From Saccharospirillum alexandrii (lineage in GTDB: Bacteria > Pseudomonadota > Gammaproteobacteria > Pseudomonadales > Natronospirillaceae): 64,000 nucleotides of DNA. This document shows positions 26,889-36,467 of this stretch, piece by piece (the first letter of the stretch is position 1; each line of letters starts with the position of its first letter). The translations under genes and the position numbers were made by a program. A model generated the notes under the pieces. It ran no database searches and had not been told where the DNA came from. It worked only from the letters and a program-made list of their open reading frames with translations. The stretch lies in assembly GCF_004000275.1 (NCBI RefSeq), contig NZ_RCIP01000003.1, positions 62,001 through 126,000 on the forward strand. The letters are read 5' to 3'.

Positions 26889-26922
26889 CTGTGGCGTGAG
26901 CTAGACCAGGCTAACGCCACAG
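26889..26922. terminator. Hairpin between convergent genes
   Basis: CTGTGGCGT (26889-26897) pairs perfectly with ACGCCACAG (26914-26922). It lies between the hydrolase stop and the rutR-like stop and covers the last codons of the latter. On the plus strand it is followed by CCTTTC, so it may terminate in both directions. Confidence 0.5.
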
Positions 26923-27578
26923 CCTTTCAATACAACGCGAGTAATTAACTCTACCCCTTCATTGTAATCGGCTTCTTCCAGCGCATCCCTGGACAATAGA
27001 ATACTGCTCTGCACTTCAAAGTCGGCATAGGATTGTGTCGATGACCACAGCATGAACATCAGATGTTCCGGGCTGACTGGGTCCATCCACCGTTTAGCCA
27101 CCCAGCTGCGAATTACGCCACAGGTACGCTCAAATTGCTCTTTTAGCGGCCCCTCCAGCTGTTCTCTAAGGAAAGGAGCGCCGTGTAAAACCTCAGCTGC
27201 AAATATTCGCGATGCATTTGGGTGCTCTTTGGATTGACGAATCTTACTAACAATATAATTGCGCAACGCTTCGCGCGGATGCTGATCGGCTGTCATGTCA
27301 TCCATGTGGTGCATCCACCCCTGTAGTAAGTCCACCAATACGGCCTTGTACAACCCTTCCTTACTTTTAAAGTAATACAAAATGTTGGCTTTAGGCAGTT
27401 CAGCCGCGTCAGCAATAGCCGATATCGTCGTTCCCTTAAAGCCTCGCTCACTGAATACCTGTTCAGCCACCCGCAAGATTTGCTCAGAATTATCTTTGCG
27501 TATATCGACTAACTTGCGACGACCCGACGCTGTCCCCGTCGTTTTTTTGGTTTTGGATACTGCTGCTGCTTTTGTCAT
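26901..27578 (-). CDS. rutR: RutR-like TetR-family repressor of the pyrimidine genes
   Basis: From ATG at 27578 the 225-aa protein has a Lys-rich N-terminus and a TetR helix-turn-helix (TTISAIADAAELPKANILYYF). The C-terminal domain matches RutR/YcdC: ASRIFAAEVLHGAPFLREQL and HLMFMLWSSTQSYADFEVQ align with the E. coli RutR stretches around HLIFMIWASTQHYADF. E. coli RutR binds uracil and represses pyrimidine catabolism genes through TTGACCA-N2-TGGTCAA; three such sites occur here at the right promoters. The frame is open 25 codons further upstream; the chosen start has AAGG very close to ATG, so the exact start is uncertain. Confidence 0.88.
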   Translation of the reverse strand: MTKAAAVSKTKKTTGTASGRRKLVDIRKDNSEQILRVAEQVFSERGFKGTTISAIADAAELPKANILYYFKSKEGLYKAVLVDLLQGWMHHMDDMTADQHPREALRNYIVSKIRQSKEHPNASRIFAAEVLHGAPFLREQLEGPLKEQFERTCGVIRSWVAKRWMDPVSPEHLMFMLWSSTQSYADFEVQSSILLSRDALEEADYNEGVELITRVVLKGCGVSLV

Positions 27579-27769
27579 GCCTTGATACTGCGCTCTCAGG
27601 TTATGCAATGCTTGGTTTCGGTGCGCTATTGAATAACACCCCGAACACATCAACGGGATTCATCCTCCTGCAGTGTAATCGAATAGTTTCGATGATGCCC
27701 CTTAAGCCTTTGCTGCAACAGGGATTTTTCACTCATCCCAGCGCGCTCATCACGCCATTGCGTCATCTA

Positions 27770-27785
27770 TTGACCATTTGGTCAG
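27770..27785. promoter_or_regulatory. RutR-like operator upstream of preT
   Basis: TTGACCA-TT-TGGTCAG is one base from the RutR consensus. It lies 89 bp upstream of preT and about 190 bp from the rutR-like start, so it could control both. Confidence 0.78.
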
Positions 27786-27874
27786 AAGGTGGCACGACCA
27801 ATGCTTAGCGTTAATCACATACCGTACACACAACAATACTCAAAGATTTCTTGCAGTCTGACAGAGGACACACC

Positions 27875-29227
27875 ATGACCGCGGCCAGCACCCTGGTGGA
27901 TACCGATCCATCGCCCAGCCTTGATGACTTGTTCAGTGATATTAAACCGGCGCTGTCCCATCGCCAGGCAGTCATAGAAAGCGCCCGATGTTACTACTGC
28001 TACGACGCACCGTGCGTCAAAGCCTGCCCCAGTGATATTGACATTCCCAGTTTCATCGCAAGCATTCACCATGAGGATGTGAACGGTGCCGCTGAAACCA
28101 TCTATGAGCAGAACATCATGGGTGGCAGCTGCGCCCGGGTATGCCCTACCGAAATATTGTGTGAGCAAGCCTGTGTACGGAATAAGGAAGAAGAGTGCGC
28201 ACCGGTGTTAATTGGCTTGCTACAACGCCATGCAACAGACAACGCCGTGTTTCCAGACCACCCTATTGGCCGCGCATCCTCAACCGGTAAGAAAGTTGCT
28301 GTCGTCGGGGCTGGCCCCGCAGGCTTGAGCTGCGCGCATCGCCTGGCTGTATTGGGCAATGAAGTGGATGTCTTCGAAGCCCAAAGCAAAGCAGGCGGCC
28401 TGAACGAGTACGGCATCGCCAAATACAAACTCACCAATCAGTTTGCCCAGAAAGAAGTCGATTTTATTCTGGGTGTTGGTGGCATAACAATTCACTACAA
28501 CAAGGCACTCGGAAAAGAGATTCATCTAACCGATTTGACCGAACGGTACGACTCGGTCTTTTTGGGTATTGGCTTACAAGACACCCGTGAGCTCGGACTT
28601 GCCAACGAAAGCAGCATCGGCGTGCTCAACGCCGTTGACTTCATAAAAGAGCTCCGTCAGGCCAATGACATCGACCAACTCGACGTACCACGCACTAGCG
28701 CTGTCGTTATTGGCGCTGGTAACACCGCCATCGATATCGCCTGTCAGTTGAAGCGCCTGGGAACCGAGGAAGTCACGCTGGTTTACCGGCGTGGCGAGGC
28801 GGATATGAGTGCCACCGACCACGAACAGCACATCGCCAAAGAGCACCAGGTGCGCATTAAAACCTGGGCACGTCCGGTCGAAATAAGGGCGGACGCAAAC
28901 AACCATGTCAGCGCCGTCCGCTTTGCAAAAACCAGGATCGACAACGGCAAGCTAATGGATACCGGCGAGTTTTTTGAAGTGGCTTGTGAAGCTGTATACA
29001 AGGCAGTCGGTCAATCCCTGGCCTACCCAGCGGATGAAACCCAGCTACCCGACCTCGGTGGGGGCAAAATCTCAACGATGGATAACTTCAAAACGACCAT
29101 CAGCAAGGTATTCGCCGGAGGGGACTGCACCGGAGTGGGCCAGGACTTGACGGTCGAAGCGGTACAACAAGGCAAACTGGCCGCAATGGCGATTCACAAC
29201 TACTTAACCGGCTCAGAGGGAAACTAA
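27875..29227 (+). CDS. preT: NAD-dependent dihydropyrimidine dehydrogenase subunit PreT
   Basis: ATG at 27875 follows GAGG. The 450-aa flavoprotein carries the N-terminal iron-sulfur motif (CYYCYDAPCVKACPSDIDI near 47-65, and CARVCPTEILCEQAC). An FAD-binding GxGxxG follows (VAVVGAGPAGLSCAHRLAV), and then a second Rossmann motif for NAD(P)H (VVIGAGNTAIDIACQLKRLG). In E. coli PreT passes electrons between NADH and PreA, reducing uracil and thymine to dihydro forms. Length and motifs are normal. It is first in a two-gene unit, with preA starting two bases after its stop, and has a RutR-like operator upstream. Confidence 0.94.
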   Translation: MTAASTLVDTDPSPSLDDLFSDIKPALSHRQAVIESARCYYCYDAPCVKACPSDIDIPSFIASIHHEDVNGAAETIYEQNIMGGSCARVCPTEILCEQACVRNKEEECAPVLIGLLQRHATDNAVFPDHPIGRASSTGKKVAVVGAGPAGLSCAHRLAVLGNEVDVFEAQSKAGGLNEYGIAKYKLTNQFAQKEVDFILGVGGITIHYNKALGKEIHLTDLTERYDSVFLGIGLQDTRELGLANESSIGVLNAVDFIKELRQANDIDQLDVPRTSAVVIGAGNTAIDIACQLKRLGTEEVTLVYRRGEADMSATDHEQHIAKEHQVRIKTWARPVEIRADANNHVSAVRFAKTRIDNGKLMDTGEFFEVACEAVYKAVGQSLAYPADETQLPDLGGGKISTMDNFKTTISKVFAGGDCTGVGQDLTVEAVQQGKLAAMAIHNYLTGSEGN

Positions 29228-29228
29228 G

Positions 29229-30503
29229 ATGGCTGATTTGACAACCGTATTTGCAGGCATTAAGTCACCCAACCCGTTCTGGCTGGCCTCGGCACCACCC
29301 ACCGACAAAGCGTACAACGTAGAGCGCGCTTATGAAGCAGGCTGGGGTGGCGTGGTTTGGAAGACGCTGGGTGAAGACCCGGCTGCAGTCAACGTTTCCT
29401 CTCGCTATTCCGCGCATTACGATGGCAACGGCAACGTATCGGGTTTCAATAACATAGAGCTGATCACCGATCGCAGCCTGGAAGTGAACCTGCGTGAAAT
29501 TGAAGCGGTTAAGAAAAGCTGGCCCGAGCAGGCACTGATTGTTTCCCTCATGGTGCCATGTGAAGAGCACGCCTGGAAAACCATCGTCAGGGAGGTCGAG
29601 AAAACCGGTGCTGATGGCCTGGAGTTAAACTTCGGCTGCCCCCATGGTATGCCGGAAAGGGGAATGGGTGCCGCCGTTGGTCAGGTACCGGAATACGTAG
29701 AACAGGTTGCCCGCTGGTGCAAGATGTACAGTACACTGCCTGTTATCGTGAAACTGACGCCCAACATCACCGACATTCGCTTTGCAGCTCGTGCGGCCAA
29801 CGCCGGCGGTGCTGATGCCGTATCGTTAATCAACACCATCAACTCGATTACCAGCATAGATCTGGACCAGATGGCGGCACGGCCCATTGTCGACGGTAAG
29901 AGCACTCACGGCGGCTATTGTGGCCCTGCCGTCAAACCCATTGCCCTGAACATGGTGGCCGAAATTGCCCGCGACCCTGAAACCGCCAGTTTGCCGATTT
30001 CAGGTATTGGTGGCATCAGCAACTGGCGCGACGCGGCGGAGTTTATCTCGCTCGGTTGCGGCAATGTTCAGGTATGCACCGCGGCCATGATCCATGGTTT
30101 CAGGATCGTGAAGGAAATGAAAGACGGCTTATCCCACTGGATGGACAGCAAAGGCTATAACACCATTGCCGACTTCCAGGGCGCAGCGGTACCAAACACC
30201 ACCGATTGGAAATACCTCAACATTAACTACAAGGTGGTTGCGGAAATTGACCAGGAAAAATGCATAGGGTGTGGACGCTGTTTCATCAGCTGCGAGGATA
30301 CCTCCCATCAGGCGATTGCCATCACCGCACAAAACAACGGCACCAATAAGCTGGAAATCATTGAAGAAGAGTGTGTTGGCTGTAACCTCTGTGAGATTAC
30401 CTGCCCGGTAGACGACTGCATCACCATGGTAAAACGCGATGTTGAAAAACCTTACCTGAACTGGACACAAGACCCTCGCAATCCGCACCGCGAGGCATCC
30501 TGA
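29229..30503 (+). CDS. preA: NAD-dependent dihydropyrimidine dehydrogenase subunit PreA
   Basis: The 424-aa subunit has a DHODase-like FMN barrel (residues 1-310) and a C-terminal ferredoxin domain with two 4Fe-4S motifs: CIGCGRCFISCEDTSHQAI at about 344 and CVGCNLCEITCPVDDC at about 381. It reduces uracil and thymine at FMN with electrons from PreT. The active-site loop reads CPHGMPERGMGAAVGQ. In mammalian DPD the loop is GMGLACGQ with a catalytic Cys, and here that position is Val. The gene follows preT by one base and has GGGAAACTAAG as ribosome site, so the two are translated together. Confidence 0.94.
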   Translation: MADLTTVFAGIKSPNPFWLASAPPTDKAYNVERAYEAGWGGVVWKTLGEDPAAVNVSSRYSAHYDGNGNVSGFNNIELITDRSLEVNLREIEAVKKSWPEQALIVSLMVPCEEHAWKTIVREVEKTGADGLELNFGCPHGMPERGMGAAVGQVPEYVEQVARWCKMYSTLPVIVKLTPNITDIRFAARAANAGGADAVSLINTINSITSIDLDQMAARPIVDGKSTHGGYCGPAVKPIALNMVAEIARDPETASLPISGIGGISNWRDAAEFISLGCGNVQVCTAAMIHGFRIVKEMKDGLSHWMDSKGYNTIADFQGAAVPNTTDWKYLNINYKVVAEIDQEKCIGCGRCFISCEDTSHQAIAITAQNNGTNKLEIIEEECVGCNLCEITCPVDDCITMVKRDVEKPYLNWTQDPRNPHREAS

Positions 30504-30707
30504 AGGTCAGATACAGAGTCCGGGTCGGCAAGTCACATTGACTGGCATCAGGCGGAGGCTCGGAGCAGCCTGCCAGTGAACGTGCAGGCCATGCCGGGGC
30601 TCTCTCCTGTAAAGTCAATTCGAGGAGTGAACAGAAACAAACGGAAGCTGCTACTATAAAAAGCGTTCACCGATCATGGTGATTGTCCAACACTGCAAGG
30701 ATCTTCC

Positions 30708-31532
30708 ATGAAACACATACTCATCACCGGATTGACCGTGTTGCTGATCTCAGCCTGCGCCACCAGCCCCACCGGCCGCTCCCAATTGATGCTGATATCG
30801 CCGGAAATGGCCATCAGTGAGTCCAAACAGGCCTACGTCAGCACGGTTACTGACATATCCAATGAGTTTCAGCTGATGACCGACGAGGCGTGGGTTGACC
30901 GCATTTCCACGATCACCGGCCGCCTGGTCACCGAGGCGATCAGGAAATACCCGGATTCACGAGACTGGGACTGGAGCGTCGCCATCATCGACGACCCGGA
31001 CACGCTCAACGCCTGGTGCATGGCGGGTGGGCGAATGGCGATCTACACCGGCATTGTTACCCAGCTGAACCTGACGGATGACGAAATTGCTCAGATCATG
31101 GGGCACGAAATCTCCCACGCGCTGGCCAATCACACCGCCGAAAAGATGTCCCGCGCCGTGCTGGTGAATACAGGGTTGGCCATCACCTCTCAGGTCACCG
31201 ACCAGAATGGCTATGTACTGAACGGCAGTGCCATCGCCGCGCAGCTGGCGCTGCAACTGCCCAACAGCCGGGATGCGGAACGTGAAGCAGACGAAATAGG
31301 CATAGAGCTGGCTATTCGGGCCGGTTACCGGCCCGAGGCAGCCGTCTCGCTCTGGCGCAAGATGTCACAGGCTGGCAGCGGCGGGCCGGAATTTCTAAGC
31401 ACTCACCCCTCACCAGGCAACCGTATGGACACCCTTCAGGATCTGGGTAACAAACTGAAGTCCTTGAATCCAACTCAGTCAAAATCTGCAGTACACCCGG
31501 TTAGCATTGTGACCGATACCCGACAACTGTAA
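30708..31532 (+). CDS. M48-family metalloprotease lipoprotein (LoiP/YcaL-like)
   Basis: The 274-aa precursor has a lipoprotein signal (LLISACATS, lipobox LISAC with Cys17). The zinc site is HEISH at about 133-137, with the third ligand in DAEREADEIGIELA. M48 proteins of this size are outer-membrane-associated proteases that degrade misfolded periplasmic proteins, like E. coli LoiP and YcaL. SQLMLISPEMAISESKQAYV is the usual conserved N-terminal helix. The gene is alone, with a hairpin just past its stop. Confidence 0.9.
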   Translation: MKHILITGLTVLLISACATSPTGRSQLMLISPEMAISESKQAYVSTVTDISNEFQLMTDEAWVDRISTITGRLVTEAIRKYPDSRDWDWSVAIIDDPDTLNAWCMAGGRMAIYTGIVTQLNLTDDEIAQIMGHEISHALANHTAEKMSRAVLVNTGLAITSQVTDQNGYVLNGSAIAAQLALQLPNSRDAEREADEIGIELAIRAGYRPEAAVSLWRKMSQAGSGGPEFLSTHPSPGNRMDTLQDLGNKLKSLNPTQSKSAVHPVSIVTDTRQL

Positions 31533-31548
31533 ATCAGAGAATCGTTGG

Positions 31549-31580
31549 GGGAGGCATTGCGCCAGTGTTGCAAGCCTCCC
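31549..31580 (+). terminator. Hairpin after the M48 protease gene
   Basis: GGGAGGC (31549-31555) pairs with GCCTCCC (31574-31580). After a one-base bulge TTGC pairs with GCAA. The tail GGGATTT is only partly T-rich. Its position 17 bp after the stop fits termination. Confidence 0.5.
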
Positions 31581-31792
31581 GGGATTTACCCTGTCGCAAC
31601 AGCCCTTCCGCGGGGCTGCTTCACCAGGCATATGCGATCAACCCTGTGTGCAAATCGCCGAGCCGACTGAAACCCAAACAGCACCCCGCCTTCGTTCTTA
31701 CCCAAACAAAGTATAAAGTTTTGTCTAAACTGCCAGATAACCTGCTCAGTGACTGAATGTCCTGACCCATCTCTTTATGGAGCTACCTGGCT

Positions 31793-33526
31793 ATGCTTGG
31801 CTTTTCTAACAACGTTCTCACGGCAATTAACAATACCTTTGCCTCTATTGAGTTCAAACTCGATGGTACCATCGTTAGAGCCAATGCGCTTTTTCTGGAA
31901 ACCATGGGCTACCGGGCTGACGAAGTCGTTGGCAAGCACCATCGGCTGTTTGTAGACCCCGACGAAGCGAACAGTCGGCAGTATGAAGACTTCTGGAAAA
32001 ACCTTCGGGCAGGCAAGGCACAAACCGCCCGGTTCGAGCGAATCACCAAAGACGGCCGCAAGGTCTGGTTGCAGGCTTCCTATACGCCCATTCTGAAAGG
32101 TGGAAAAGTAAGCCGGATCATCAAGTTTGCCAATGACATTACCAGCCAGGTATTGCGTGAATCGGATTACGAGTCAAAGGTCCAGGCCATTCTTCGGTCT
32201 CAGGCAGTCATCGAGTTCGACCTTTATGGCAACATTCTGGACGTCAATGAAAACTTCCTGGCTGTATTTGGCTATGAAAAGCAAGAGCTCGTTGGCAACC
32301 ACCACCGCCTGTTCGTCGATGCGGCCTACGCCCAGAGCACGGACTACAAGGCATTCTGGGAAAATCTGCGCAAAGGTCAGTTTCAGTCCAATGAGTATCG
32401 GCGAATCGCCAAAGATGGGTCGGATGTCTGGATTCAGGCCACCTACAACCCCGTTAAGGATCCGAAGGGCAACGTCCTGAAAATCATCAAGTTTGCCAGC
32501 GATATCACGGCCGACGTGTTAAAGCGTGAGAATTTCAAACTGTTGTCGCTGGTCGCCAATGAAACCGATAACTCAGTGATCATTACCGACGCCAATGGCC
32601 TGATCGATTACGTTAACCCGGGGTTTGAACGCCTTACCGGTTATAGCCTTCAAGAAGTCGCTGGCAAGAAGCCGGGGGCACTGCTTCAGGGGCCGGATAC
32701 AGACAAGGCTGCGATCGCCCGAATCCGCCAGGCGCTCGACAAGCAAGTGCCCTTTTACGATGAAATATTGAACTACAGCCGCAGCGGTGAACCTTACTGG
32801 ATATCCCTCTCCATCAATCCAATCTTCGATGACAGTGGCGCCATTGATAAATACATATCCATCCAGGCAAACATAACTTCTGTCAAACAAATGGCTCTCG
32901 ACTTCGATCGCAAGTTGGCCGCCATCAGTGAAGTATTGCTGCTCGTAGAGCTAACCCCCAATGGTAAGCACGCGCACTGGAACGAGTTAGCGAAAGCCAA
33001 ACTACTACCCATCATCTCAGAAGCAGACTTCGCAAGCCTTGTGTTTAATGGATTAACGAAAGAAGAAATTGGGCGAATAGATACCGAAGGGTCTGTTAAA
33101 AAGATGGTCAGTGTTGAACGCAACGGCAAAGCACTGCATCTCGACGCTCGTCTTTGCTGCCTCAGAAATGTGAAGCAGGAGGTCGCACAATACCTTTTGC
33201 TGGGACTTGATATCACAGATCGAAAGCAGGCAGTGGGTCAGACTAAGGTGGCGATGACCAGTGTGCTGGATGCCAGCAAACAGATCAGCGCCATTGTCAG
33301 TGCCATTAACGGCATTTCCGAACAAACCAACTTGCTGGCACTCAACGCTGCCATTGAGGCAGCGCGCGCCGGGGATGTCGGTCGGGGCTTTGCCGTAGTC
33401 GCCGATGAAGTAAGAAGCCTTGCTGCGAACTCAAAGCAATCGAGTACTGAAATAGACAGCCTGGTAAAAGTAACCGTCGGGAAGATTGAGGAATTGGCAG
33501 GCTTGCTGTCCAAAATCGACGACTAA
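31793..33526 (+). CDS. Soluble chemoreceptor-like protein with three or four PAS domains and a minimal MCP signalling tip
   Basis: The 577-aa protein has no membrane segment. PAS 1 (about 12-120) contains [23 protein letters not shown] 2 (130-240) contains [20 protein letters not shown], and PAS 3 (250-370) contains [21 protein letters not shown] fourth, weaker PAS-like region lies at 380-480. The C-terminal 95 residues are the hairpin tip of an MCP domain ([19 protein letters not shown], then [13 protein letters not shown]). The long descending helix of normal receptors stops shortly after it. It could tune a chemotaxis-like kinase to redox or ligands. The first two PAS domains resemble those of the BdlA-like protein at 56.5 kb. 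Confidence 0.88.
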   Translation: MLGFSNNVLTAINNTFASIEFKLDGTIVRANALFLETMGYRADEVVGKHHRLFVDPDEANSRQYEDFWKNLRAGKAQTARFERITKDGRKVWLQASYTPILKGGKVSRIIKFANDITSQVLRESDYESKVQAILRSQAVIEFDLYGNILDVNENFLAVFGYEKQELVGNHHRLFVDAAYAQSTDYKAFWENLRKGQFQSNEYRRIAKDGSDVWIQATYNPVKDPKGNVLKIIKFASDITADVLKRENFKLLSLVANETDNSVIITDANGLIDYVNPGFERLTGYSLQEVAGKKPGALLQGPDTDKAAIARIRQALDKQVPFYDEILNYSRSGEPYWISLSINPIFDDSGAIDKYISIQANITSVKQMALDFDRKLAAISEVLLLVELTPNGKHAHWNELAKAKLLPIISEADFASLVFNGLTKEEIGRIDTEGSVKKMVSVERNGKALHLDARLCCLRNVKQEVAQYLLLGLDITDRKQAVGQTKVAMTSVLDASKQISAIVSAINGISEQTNLLALNAAIEAARAGDVGRGFAVVADEVRSLAANSKQSSTEIDSLVKVTVGKIEELAGLLSKIDD

Positions 33527-33554
33527 GCCTGCATCGATACCATTAACGCTCACG

Positions 33555-34385
33555 TCAGTACAACGACTGCTCCGGCCACACGTACCAGAGGCTGAATGCC
33601 AGCGGCAATGCGGTTACCAACACCAACACGACCAGCTTAAGCCACCAGCGACTTGCCTCAAGCCGGGCACGAAACAGGCTGCCTACCAGCCAGGGCAAGG
33701 CGGCGGCCAGCAGAGCCACGGCAGGTACTTCAACAAGGTGGTAGGCCGTCAGCGCGACCCACATCAGCGGCAGCGTCAGGCAGGGAAGCAGGCGTTGCCA
33801 CAAACGGGGAACTTGCCAGCCTGCAATAAGCGGCGCACCCCTGGCAACCCACCAGCAAACCGCCATCACCACACCCATGGCACCGGCAATTTCGGCAAGC
33901 TTGATACTGCCGGCCAGTCCAACGGTCGGTGCCAGCACCGCCACCGGCGCGACCAGGAAGCCTGGCATCCAGAAGTCTGTGGTTTTCGGCGAGTCTTCCC
34001 GGTCATCTGCACCCAAGGCCACCAGGGCAACAGGCACGAGCAGCGCCAGTGCCTGGCTTATCCAGACCACGGGGCCAATTGAACCGGCAAACACCCAAAC
34101 CACCCAGACACTGATTGGAAGGCCGAGCAGCATCAGCGCCGCGCCCTGACGTCGGCCGAGGCTGGCGGCGAGTACGGCCACCAGTGTCATCAGCCAGAGG
34201 CCATCCATCGCCGCAGGTTCCAGCACGTGGTTTAACCGGAAGCCCTGTATCCAGCCAAAAGCACCCAGAATAGCCAGTAATGCCCCAGCCGCGGGCGCCC
34301 AACTCAATCGCAAGCTGGCCGCCGCTGCCGCCAACATGACCAGCAATGGCATTACAACGGTGGGCAGCAGCATGTCACCAATCAT
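33555..34385 (-). CDS. Multi-span membrane protein, unknown
   Basis: The 276-aa product is almost entirely hydrophobic, with seven to nine predicted spans broken by short polar stretches such as GADDREDSPKTTDF. It starts MIGDMLLPTVVMPLLVM after a GGAG-like site in GCGGGAG. I recognise no family. It lies 21 bp downstream of yceI on the same strand, so the two may share a transcript. In other bacteria YceI genes often sit next to cytochrome b561-like membrane proteins; I see no conserved haem histidines here to support that. Confidence 0.7.
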   Translation of the reverse strand: MIGDMLLPTVVMPLLVMLAAAAASLRLSWAPAAGALLAILGAFGWIQGFRLNHVLEPAAMDGLWLMTLVAVLAASLGRRQGAALMLLGLPISVWVVWVFAGSIGPVVWISQALALLVPVALVALGADDREDSPKTTDFWMPGFLVAPVAVLAPTVGLAGSIKLAEIAGAMGVVMAVCWWVARGAPLIAGWQVPRLWQRLLPCLTLPLMWVALTAYHLVEVPAVALLAAALPWLVGSLFRARLEASRWWLKLVVLVLVTALPLAFSLWYVWPEQSLY

Positions 34386-34406
34386 GGTTATAACTCCCGC
34401 TGGCCG

Positions 34407-34973
34407 TTATTGGCGAATACCTTCAATGAAGATCGTCAGTTCGGTTTCATCGGGCACGTTGGGGATGAAATAGTCGATGTCAAAATCGCTGCGCATCAGT
34501 TCGGTGGTCGCTACGAAGCCCTGACGAAAGCCACCCCAGGGGTCGTCACCTTCACCGATTTTCACAATGTTCATTTCCACTTCGCGGGTTACACCGTGCA
34601 TGGTCAACTCGCCTGTCAGCACACCTTCCTCTGCGGTGCCTTCGTAGGCGGTGCTGGTAAACTCAATGGTCGGGTACTGGCGAACGTTGAAGAAATCCGG
34701 GCTGCGCAGGTGCTCATCGCGATCAGAGTGGTTGGTGTCGATGCTGTCTGCCTGAATTTCAATGGATACGGTATTCTCCGACAGGTTGTCGTCCGACCAG
34801 GTATAGGAGCCTGAAAATTCGTTAAAGCGGCCCGGCAAACGGGAAACCCCCAGGTGACCGGTTTCAAAGGTAACCGCCGAGTGGGCATGGTCAATCTGGT
34901 AATCGGCGGCCAGTGCCGAGGCACTGATCATTGAGGCGGAAATGGCCGCCAGCGTCAGGGACAGAGTTTTCAT
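34407..34973 (-). CDS. YceI-family periplasmic lipid-binding protein
   Basis: ATG at 34973 follows AGGA and opens a signal peptide (MKTLSLTLAAISASMISASALA), giving a 188-aa precursor; the frame is open further upstream but lacks these features. The mature part shows the YceI pattern: DYQIDHAHSAVTFETGHLGV, FNEFSGSYTW, SIEIQADSIDTNHSDRDEHL, and TGELTMHGVTREV. These form a lipocalin-like barrel that binds isoprenoid-type lipids. It is divergent from the LysR gene at 35186, which may regulate it. Confidence 0.92.
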   Translation of the reverse strand: MKTLSLTLAAISASMISASALAADYQIDHAHSAVTFETGHLGVSRLPGRFNEFSGSYTWSDDNLSENTVSIEIQADSIDTNHSDRDEHLRSPDFFNVRQYPTIEFTSTAYEGTAEEGVLTGELTMHGVTREVEMNIVKIGEGDDPWGGFRQGFVATTELMRSDFDIDYFIPNVPDETELTIFIEGIRQ

Positions 34974-35185
34974 GATCGCTTCCTTATTGAGTGTGAGACA
35001 GGATAGAGCCCGCCACTCTACTGAGTCACTCACACGCTGTAATCCACTGTAATTGAAAATGGCTTTTTCGAATTTGGAAAACAGTGACCCCGGTTCTACT
35101 CTGATGTATAGAAAGCATAAGGACACCAACATCAAATCCAAAACCGGGTACCATGACCGGTTGGGTCAGAAGAAGGAGGCCGTTG

Positions 35186-36073
35186 ATGGACCGATTGGAC
35201 GCCCTGCGGGTGTTTTGCGCCGTCGTCGAACACAGTAGTTTTTCCCGCGCTGCGGCAGAGTTGAACATATCGGTCGCGAAAACCAGCAAACTGGTCCAGT
35301 CGCTGGAACAGGCCCTGAACACCAGCCTGTTGCGTCGCAATACCCGGCGCATCACCCTGACCGAAGCCGGTGAACGCTACTACCACGACGTCGTGCCCCT
35401 GCTGGAAGAGATGGCCAACATCGATGCCCGCGTCGAACGCATGACGACCACCATCAGCGGCACTCTTCGCATGACCATGCCGCTCGACTTCGGGCGCCGG
35501 CTGATCATGCCACTGATCCCCGAATTCAAACTGACCTACCCCGACCTGGAGCTGGACATTGAACTGTCGGATCGTCACGCCGATCTGGTTGCCGAGGGCT
35601 TCGACCTGGGTCTGCGTGTGGCCGACCTCAAAGACAGTAGCCTGATCGCCAAACCGCTCGGCACCTATCGCATGAAGTGCGCCGCCTCACCGGAATATCT
35701 GGCCCGCCACCCAGCCATCAACACGCCGGATGATCTGGAAGCACACCCCTGCCTGACCTACTCACTGAGCGCCCAACCCTGCAACTGGCATCTGATTAGC
35801 GACGAGGAAGAAGCCCGGGTTCGGGTTCGCTCGGCTCTGCAGTTGAACAACGGCGATTTGCTGGCCCAGGCAGCCTGTCAGCACCTGGGGGTCCTTTACC
35901 AGCCGGACTTTATCCTGAGCACCTACCTGGACTCCGGCGCACTGACGCCCATCTTAACCAACTGGCAAGACCGGATGGTTCATGCCTGGCTGGTCTACCC
36001 GGCCCGAAAATACCTGCCGATGAAAGTGCAGGCGATGCTCGGCTTTCTGAAAACCCACCTTTCAGACCAATAA
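35186..36073 (+). CDS. LysR-family transcriptional regulator
   Basis: ATG at 35186 follows AGGAGG by six bases. The 295-aa protein opens with the LysR helix-turn-helix (MDRLDALRVFCAVVEHSSFS, then VAKTSKLVQSLEQALNTSLL). The effector domain contains LTYPDLELDIELSDRHADLV and GFDLGLRVADLKDSSLIAKPL, as in the large subgroup of AaeR/DsdC-like regulators acting near small-molecule efflux or reductase genes. It is divergent from yceI across 212 bp, so yceI and the membrane protein are the likely targets. Confidence 0.9.
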   Translation: MDRLDALRVFCAVVEHSSFSRAAAELNISVAKTSKLVQSLEQALNTSLLRRNTRRITLTEAGERYYHDVVPLLEEMANIDARVERMTTTISGTLRMTMPLDFGRRLIMPLIPEFKLTYPDLELDIELSDRHADLVAEGFDLGLRVADLKDSSLIAKPLGTYRMKCAASPEYLARHPAINTPDDLEAHPCLTYSLSAQPCNWHLISDEEEARVRVRSALQLNNGDLLAQAACQHLGVLYQPDFILSTYLDSGALTPILTNWQDRMVHAWLVYPARKYLPMKVQAMLGFLKTHLSDQ

Positions 36074-36467
36074 CCGGTTACCAAGGGTAGCGGAAAACCC
36101 GTCTGGCGATTCAGCCAATCCACCGCTTCACCCTGACACCGCACCTGCAACAACGCCCGCTCTATGTGTCACCCATGCACCACCACCGGCTAGCCAGTCG
36201 TTATTGAAGATCCACTTTCGCATTAGGTGTCAAGTAGATGGCGGCAAGTGTCGGTGACGCTTTGGCAAAGTAGCGATCGGGGTCAATAATCCGTGAGTAG
36301 TTCGGGCATATGTGCAGTTTTCTACACACAGACACTAAAGCGGTTGTTGCTTTACAGTACTGTTGAGTATTGTATCGGAGAATAAAAACAAAAAAGACCT
36401 GTAGCACGTTACCCGGAGTCCGCCTTGGGGTACGAACGCTGACAGCGTCATCACTGCGAGGCCATTC
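36074..36467. other. Intergenic region upstream of fadD
   Basis: This 394-bp gap contains no gene I can support. A minus-strand frame ending near 36201 has NYSRIIDPDRYFAKAS as an odd, protein-like stretch, but it overlaps fadD and has no start. The AT-rich part at 36340-36395 is the likely fadD promoter. I see no clear FadR palindrome. Confidence 0.4.
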
